The position numbers and the translations under genes were made by a program. 10,072 bases of DNA from Bacteroidales bacterium UBA7574 (GTDB lineage Bacteria; Bacteroidota; Bacteroidia; Bacteroidales; Paludibacteraceae), in contig DLLA01000150.1 in NCBI GenBank assembly GCA_002479035.1, positions 870-10,941 of the forward strand, given 5' to 3'. The notes below the pieces were generated by a model that saw only the letters and a list, made by a program, of their open reading frames with translations, made no database searches and had not been told where the DNA came from. Position 1 is the stretch's first letter, and the number at the start of each line of letters is the position of its first letter. Below are positions 6,631 through 10,072 of the stretch, piece after piece.

Positions 6631-6665
6631 ATAAGGGCTGCCTGATTTGTTTAGGCAGCCCTTAT
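6631..6665. terminator. Probable bidirectional terminator between the SIMPL gene and thrS
   Basis: ATAAGGGCTGCCT (6631-6643) and AGGCAGCCCTTAT (6653-6665) form a perfect 13-bp stem with a 9-nt loop, 22 bp after the SIMPL stop and 47 bp after the thrS stop. It is symmetrical, so it can act on both converging transcripts. The U-tract is weak on either side. A second small hairpin (CTGATG/CATCAG, 6605-6619) spans the SIMPL stop codon. Confidence 0.75.
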
Positions 6666-6712
6666 TGGTTGAATAGCACTTCGCCACGAGGCATACGTAC
6701 GTCTATTGCCTC

Positions 6713-8701
6713 TTAATAGGCATTCATCTGGCTCTTGACTGTGGTGTTCACGAAGTCGGCGAACTCTTGCACAGTCATCTGACCTTTGTCCTCGGCACCC
6801 TGCTGACGGACGCTGACCAGACCTTGCTCTGCCTCTTTCTCGCCCACTACCAGCATAAACGGAATACGCTTCAACTCGTTGTCGCGGATCTTGCGTCCGA
6901 GTTTCTCGTTGCGGTCGTCCACTACGACACGCACATCCTGTGCCTCAAGCATCTCCTTCACCTTCCAAGCATACTCGTTGCTCTTCTCGGAGATAGGCAA
7001 TACCACAGCCTGGTCGGGTGTGAGCCAGAGCGGGAACTTGCCCGCAGTATGCTCTATCAGTACAGCCACAAAACGCTCCATCGAACCGAACGGCGCACGG
7101 TGTATCATCACCGGGCGGTGCTTCTGGTTGTCCTCACCCGTATATTCCAATTCGAAACGCTCGGGCAGGTTGTAGTCCACTTGGATAGTACCCAACTGCC
7201 AACGGCGTCCGATAGCGTCCTTGACCATAAAGTCGAGTTTCGGACCATAGAATGCTGCCTCACCGTACTCTACTTTGGCGGGCAGGTTCTTCTCGCGGCA
7301 AGCCTCAATAATGGCGTTTTCTGCTTTCTCCCATACCTCGTCGGAACCTACATACTTGGTGGTGTTCTTCGGGTCGCGGAGCGAAATCTGCGCTTCGAAG
7401 TTCTTGAAATCCAAAGCCTTGAAGATAATCTCGATAATCTCCATCACGCGGATAAACTCGTCCTTCACCTGGTCGGGACGGCAGAAGATATGGGCATCGT
7501 CCTGCGTAAACGAGCGCACACGTGTCAGCCCGTGCAACTCACCTGACTGCTCATAGCGATAGACGGTACCGAACTCCGCACAGCGGAAAGGCAACTCCTT
7601 ATAGGAATGCGGGCTGTTCTTGTAGATAGCGCAGTGGTGCGGACAGTTCATCGGCTTGAGCATATACACCTCGCCCTCCTCCGGTGTGGTGATAGGCTGG
7701 AACGAGTCCTTGCCGTAGTGGTCCCAGTGTCCGGAGGTTACGTACAGTTGCTTGCTACCGATATGCGGGGTGATAACCTGCTGATAGCCATAGCGTTTCT
7801 GTATTTTCTTAAGGAAATCCTCCAAGCGCAGACGCAGAGCCGTACCCTTCGGCAGCCAGATAGGCAGACCCTTGCCCACCATATCGGAGAACATAAAGAG
7901 TTCCAACTCTTTGCCAATCTTGCGGTGATCACGTTTCTTCGCTTCTTCGAGAAGAACCAAGTATTCGTCCAACATGGCTTTTTTCGGGAACGAGATACCA
8001 TATATACGGGTCATCATCGGGCGTTTCTCGTCGCCGCGCCAGTAGGCAGCCGCACAACTGAGCACTTTCACCGCCTTGATAGGCTCGGTCGAAAGCAGGT
8101 GCGGGCCTTTGCAAAGGTCGGTGAACGTACCCTGTGTATAAGTGGTGATGTGTCCGTCTTCAAGGTCGGAGATGAGTTCGCACTTGTAAATCTGCCCTTT
8201 GTCGCCAAACTCCTTGAGGGCATCGGCTTTCGCAATACTCTTCTTTACAAGGTGCTCTTTGCGGTTGCGCAGTTCCATCATCTTCTGTTCGATAGCGGGG
8301 AAATCGCTTTCTTTGATAGTCTGCCCTTCGGCGGGATAGACATCATAGTAGAAACCGTTTTCAATAGCGGGACCTATACCGAACTGAATACCCGGATACA
8401 ACTCCTGCAGAGCCTCTGCCATCAAGTGGCTCGAAGTGTGCCAGAAAGCATGCTTTGCCTCGGCGTCATCCCATTTGTGGAGACGGATTTGGCTGTCTTC
8501 AGTGATAGGGGTATTGAGTTCTACAATACTCCACCCTTCGCCCTGCTCCTCTATGGTCTCGGGTTGGTTCGTAATAGGTTTGATACTTGCCACAAGGATG
8601 TCTTGCGCCAAACGACTGCTGATACTCTCAGCCACTTGGAGCGGCGTTACGCCGCTCTCATACTCGCGGACACTACCGTCCGGGAACGAAATTTTAATCA
8701 T
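6713..8701 (-). CDS. thrS: Threonyl-tRNA synthetase
   Basis: A complete 662-residue class II synthetase that charges tRNA-Thr with threonine in the cytoplasm. Domains in order: TGS (about 1-62); editing domain with the catalytic pair H88-x3-H92 plus C197 and H201 (TDLCKGPH), which removes mischarged serine; catalytic core with motif 2 ([13 protein letters not shown]373) and motif 3 (FGSMERF, R543); zinc ligands C353 (MNCPHH), H404 (DDAHIF) and H534 (IHRAPFG); and the anticodon-binding domain from about 559 (WLTPDQ). All key residues are present and the length is normal. I start at ATG 8701 ([10 protein letters not shown]) because the frame extended to 8806 would run into the promoter. It is transcribed alone: a hairpin follows, and infC-rpmI-rplT are absent. 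Confidence 0.98.
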   Translation of the reverse strand: MIKISFPDGSVREYESGVTPLQVAESISSRLAQDILVASIKPITNQPETIEEQGEGWSIVELNTPITEDSQIRLHKWDDAEAKHAFWHTSSHLMAEALQELYPGIQFGIGPAIENGFYYDVYPAEGQTIKESDFPAIEQKMMELRNRKEHLVKKSIAKADALKEFGDKGQIYKCELISDLEDGHITTYTQGTFTDLCKGPHLLSTEPIKAVKVLSCAAAYWRGDEKRPMMTRIYGISFPKKAMLDEYLVLLEEAKKRDHRKIGKELELFMFSDMVGKGLPIWLPKGTALRLRLEDFLKKIQKRYGYQQVITPHIGSKQLYVTSGHWDHYGKDSFQPITTPEEGEVYMLKPMNCPHHCAIYKNSPHSYKELPFRCAEFGTVYRYEQSGELHGLTRVRSFTQDDAHIFCRPDQVKDEFIRVMEIIEIIFKALDFKNFEAQISLRDPKNTTKYVGSDEVWEKAENAIIEACREKNLPAKVEYGEAAFYGPKLDFMVKDAIGRRWQLGTIQVDYNLPERFELEYTGEDNQKHRPVMIHRAPFGSMERFVAVLIEHTAGKFPLWLTPDQAVVLPISEKSNEYAWKVKEMLEAQDVRVVVDDRNEKLGRKIRDNELKRIPFMLVVGEKEAEQGLVSVRQQGAEDKGQMTVQEFADFVNTTVKSQMNAY

Positions 8702-8717
8702 AATAAACGTACAAATG

Positions 8718-8780
8718 TTTACGGCTCCGGGCGCACACAAACACCCCACTGCGCCCACGGGCTTGTAGGGACCCCGTAAA
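8718..8780 (-). promoter_or_regulatory. Candidate structured leader RNA of thrS
   Basis: The ~97-nt leader between the inferred start near 8798 and the thrS ATG can fold. UUUACGG (8780-8774) pairs with CCGUAAA (8724-8718) as a 7-bp closing stem. Inside it GGGCGCA (8756-8750) pairs with UGCGCCC (8735-8729), leaving a 14-nt G/U-rich loop. An alternative hairpin ACGGG (8777-8773)/CCCGU (8761-8757) uses part of the closing stem, so the two pairings exclude each other. Autogenous control of thrS through a leader that mimics tRNA-Thr is known in E. coli; any such role here is inference. Confidence 0.45.
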
Positions 8781-8803
8781 ATGCCCTTTCGCCAATTCGG
8801 GGA

Positions 8804-8834
8804 CAAAGATACTGCTTTTCTGTGAGATGTGCAA
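8804..8834 (-). promoter_or_regulatory. Promoter of thrS
   Basis: On the minus strand, TATCTTTG (8811-8804) is a perfect TAnnTTTG -7 box and TTG (8834-8832) lies 20 bp upstream as the -33 element. The preceding bases AAAAGCAG (8819-8812) match the tRNA-Gly promoter exactly. It leaves a leader of roughly 95-100 nt before the ATG. Confidence 0.8.
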
Positions 8835-8878
8835 CCTCCCCTCCATTTTCACACTCCTACAATATCAAAATGCTAATA

Positions 8879-8890
8879 GAAAACGTTTGC
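8879..8890. promoter_or_regulatory. LacI-family-like operator upstream of the GH2 gene
   Basis: GAAAACGTTTGC is centred on a CG step with an 8-bp palindromic core AAACGTTT (8881-8888), the shape of LacI/GalR-family operators. It lies 33 bp upstream of the GH2 -33 element and 44 bp upstream of the thrS -33 element, within the divergent spacer. No regulator gene is in the window, so the assignment is tentative. Otherwise the 8835-8922 spacer is AT-rich without a gene. Confidence 0.3.
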
Positions 8891-8922
8891 GAATATAACA
8901 AACAACAATTTCTATTCATTTC

Positions 8923-8953
8923 TTGTACAATTCGCACATTTATCGTACCTTTG
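8923..8953 (+). promoter_or_regulatory. Promoter of the GH2 beta-galactosidase gene
   Basis: TTG (8923-8925) and TACCTTTG (8946-8953) match the Bacteroidota consensus with a 20-bp spacer. The -33 element lies in the palindrome TTGTACAA (8923-8930). Unlike the other three promoters, it lacks the AAAAGCAG extension before the -7 box. The leader would be about 60 nt. Confidence 0.75.
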
Positions 8954-8961
8954 TCTGCAAT

Positions 8962-9003
8962 ATGGATACATCCTATTATATAAAGACAACAACCATAAAC
9001 TAA
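8962..9003 (+). CDS. Possible 13-codon leader ORF before the GH2 gene
   Basis: ATG at 8962 opens MDTSYYIKTTTIN, with a stop at 9001-9003, 15 bp before the GH2 ATG. The ATG lies about 9 bp after the -7 box, so it would sit at the very 5' end of the transcript. Three consecutive Thr codons stand out, but there is no visible attenuator hairpin. It may be a chance ORF. Confidence 0.2.
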   Translation: MDTSYYIKTTTIN

Positions 9004-9018
9004 TAAAACAACGCAACT

Positions 9019-10072
9019 ATGCATACCCTTTTGTTAGCCATCTCCACCCTGCTCACCTCGTGGCAGTTCGCCTTCGAGCAGATCGACCATCAGATGCCCG
9101 CGCCCGCAGACAAGGCGTGGCAACAGGTCACCATCCCCCACGATTGGGCCATCTACGGACCTTTCGACCGCAAGAACGACCTGCAAAACGTCACCGTCTG
9201 GCAGAACGGTGAGACATTCCCCTCGCTGAAGACGGGTCGTACGGGCGGGCTTCCCTATATGGGTACGGCGTGGTACACCACGCAGATTGCCCCACTGGCA
9301 GCGGCTTCCGACACCACCCGGCAGCGATACACCCTGCTCTTCGACGGTGCCATGAGTGAAGCCGAGGTGTATGTGAACGGGCAGAAAGCCTGCTACTGGC
9401 CCTACGGCTACAACGCTTTCCACTGCGACATCACGCCCTATCTCCGCACCGACGCGTCGAACATCATCGCTGTCCGCCTGTGCAACCGCGAGCAGAGCAG
9501 CCGCTGGTACCCGGGTGCGGGGCTCTATCGCAACGTGCACCTCATCACCTCGCCGCGCACGCACGTGCCTGTGTGGGGCACGCACATCACCACCCCTTAC
9601 GTCACCGACCGACTGGCGTCCGTCAACCTCCGCACGCGCGTGGAGAACGCCCTCGGCAAACATATCACCCTCCGCACGAGGCTCATCAGCAAGACCACCG
9701 GCGAGGTGGTGGACTCGCTCACCAGCGACTACGATGTCCGCCACAACCTGCCGCTGGAGCAGAACTTCACCCTCTCTGCCCCACTGCTCTGGTCGCCCGA
9801 GACGCCTCACCTCTACGAGGCACGTACAAGCCTGTATATCAATAGCGAATGGCAGGAAGACATCACTACAACCTTTGGTATTCGCAGTGTACAAATCGTG
9901 CCCAACGTGGGTTTCATGCTCAACGGCAAGGTGCGTAAGTTCAGGGGCGTCTGTCTGCACCACGACCTCGGTCCGTTGGGTGCCGCTGTCAGCCGCGATG
10001 CCATCCGCCGCCAACTGCTGTTGCTGCGCGACATGGGTTGCGACGCCATCCGCACCTCCCACAACATGCCCG
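9019..10072 (+). CDS. GH2 family beta-galactosidase, N-terminal part (cut by window end)
   Basis: The frame is open from ATG 9019 to the window edge (351 codons plus one base), with no stop. GH2 enzymes of this type hydrolyse beta-galactosides or related beta-glycosides. Visible parts: a jelly-roll sugar-binding domain (about 35-180) with the hallmark VTIPHDWAIYGPF (37-49) and RWYPGAGLYRNV (162-173); an immunoglobulin-like domain (about 182-292); and the start of the TIM barrel, with KVRKFRGVCLHHDLGPLG (305-321) and GCDAIRTSHNMP (340-351). The catalytic glutamates lie beyond the window. The N-terminus (MHTLLLAISTLLTSW) resembles a short signal peptide but has no clear cleavage site. Codons mostly end in C or G, except for an AT-rich patch at 9820-9900. 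Beta-galactosidase versus another GH2 activity cannot be decided here. Confidence 0.93.
   Translation, partial: MHTLLLAISTLLTSWQFAFEQIDHQMPAPADKAWQQVTIPHDWAIYGPFDRKNDLQNVTVWQNGETFPSLKTGRTGGLPYMGTAWYTTQIAPLAAASDTTRQRYTLLFDGAMSEAEVYVNGQKACYWPYGYNAFHCDITPYLRTDASNIIAVRLCNREQSSRWYPGAGLYRNVHLITSPRTHVPVWGTHITTPYVTDRLASVNLRTRVENALGKHITLRTRLISKTTGEVVDSLTSDYDVRHNLPLEQNFTLSAPLLWSPETPHLYEARTSLYINSEWQEDITTTFGIRSVQIVPNVGFMLNGKVRKFRGVCLHHDLGPLGAAVSRDAIRRQLLLLRDMGCDAIRTSHNMP

Noticed and set aside
7607..8779. 390-aa plus-strand frame opposite thrS
   Set aside because: It is antisense to a fully conserved thrS and has no family-like features of its own.
8702..8806. 35-codon N-terminal extension of thrS
   Set aside because: It includes the -7 box and lies before the conserved TGS start [10 protein letters not shown]; the added residues are unlike the family.
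9034..10062. 342-aa minus-strand frame opposite the GH2 gene
   Set aside because: It is a typical antisense frame produced by strong C/G third-position bias. The plus frame carries clear GH2 motifs.

Overview
The window most likely comes from a Bacteroidales genome (phylum Bacteroidota, Prevotella/Bacteroides-like). Four promoters fit the Bacteroidota pattern of a TTTG/TTG -33 element about 19-20 bp before a TAnnTTTG -7 box. Start codons have A-rich upstream sequence rather than Shine-Dalgarno boxes. The gene content (a SusA-type periplasmic GH13 enzyme, an exported-looking GH2 beta-galactosidase, a GTG-started outer-membrane barrel protein) points the same way. Base composition is mixed, from AT-rich spacers to a GH2 gene dominated by C- and G-ending codons.

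Layout. 31-3067 (minus): a compact four-gene operon. In transcription order it holds an outer-membrane barrel-like protein, a MATE-family transporter, a Nudix hydrolase of the ADP-ribose pyrophosphatase type, and a small membrane-anchored protein that I do not recognise. 3072-3196: divergent promoters. 3212-3810 (plus): tRNA-Gly(CCC) and then, 40 nt later, the RNase P RNA gene rnpB, which has no promoter of its own that I can see. 3869-5728 (plus): a SusA-like GH13 neopullulanase/cyclomaltodextrinase. 5922-6608 (plus): a membrane-anchored SIMPL (DUF541) protein. 6631-6665: a perfect 13-bp hairpin that probably terminates both converging genes. 6713-8701 (minus): complete thrS with a structured-looking leader. 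9019-10072 (plus): the first 351 codons of a GH2 beta-galactosidase, cut by the window edge.

How the parts relate. tRNA-Gly and RNase P RNA appear to share a transcript, so the ribozyme would travel with one of its own substrates. thrS stands alone, closed by a terminator, not leading into infC-rpmI-rplT. The GH13 and GH2 enzymes suggest alpha-glucan and beta-galactoside use, but no SusC/SusD pair is present here. The minus operon combines envelope proteins, a drug/toxin exporter and a nucleotide-sanitation enzyme. Its joint purpose is unknown.

I see no phage, IS element, CRISPR array or defence system. The best leads are regulatory: a 16-bp extended promoter pattern (AAAAGCAGTAnnTTTG) shared by three of the four promoters, a thrS leader with two mutually exclusive pairings, and the tRNA-rnpB arrangement.
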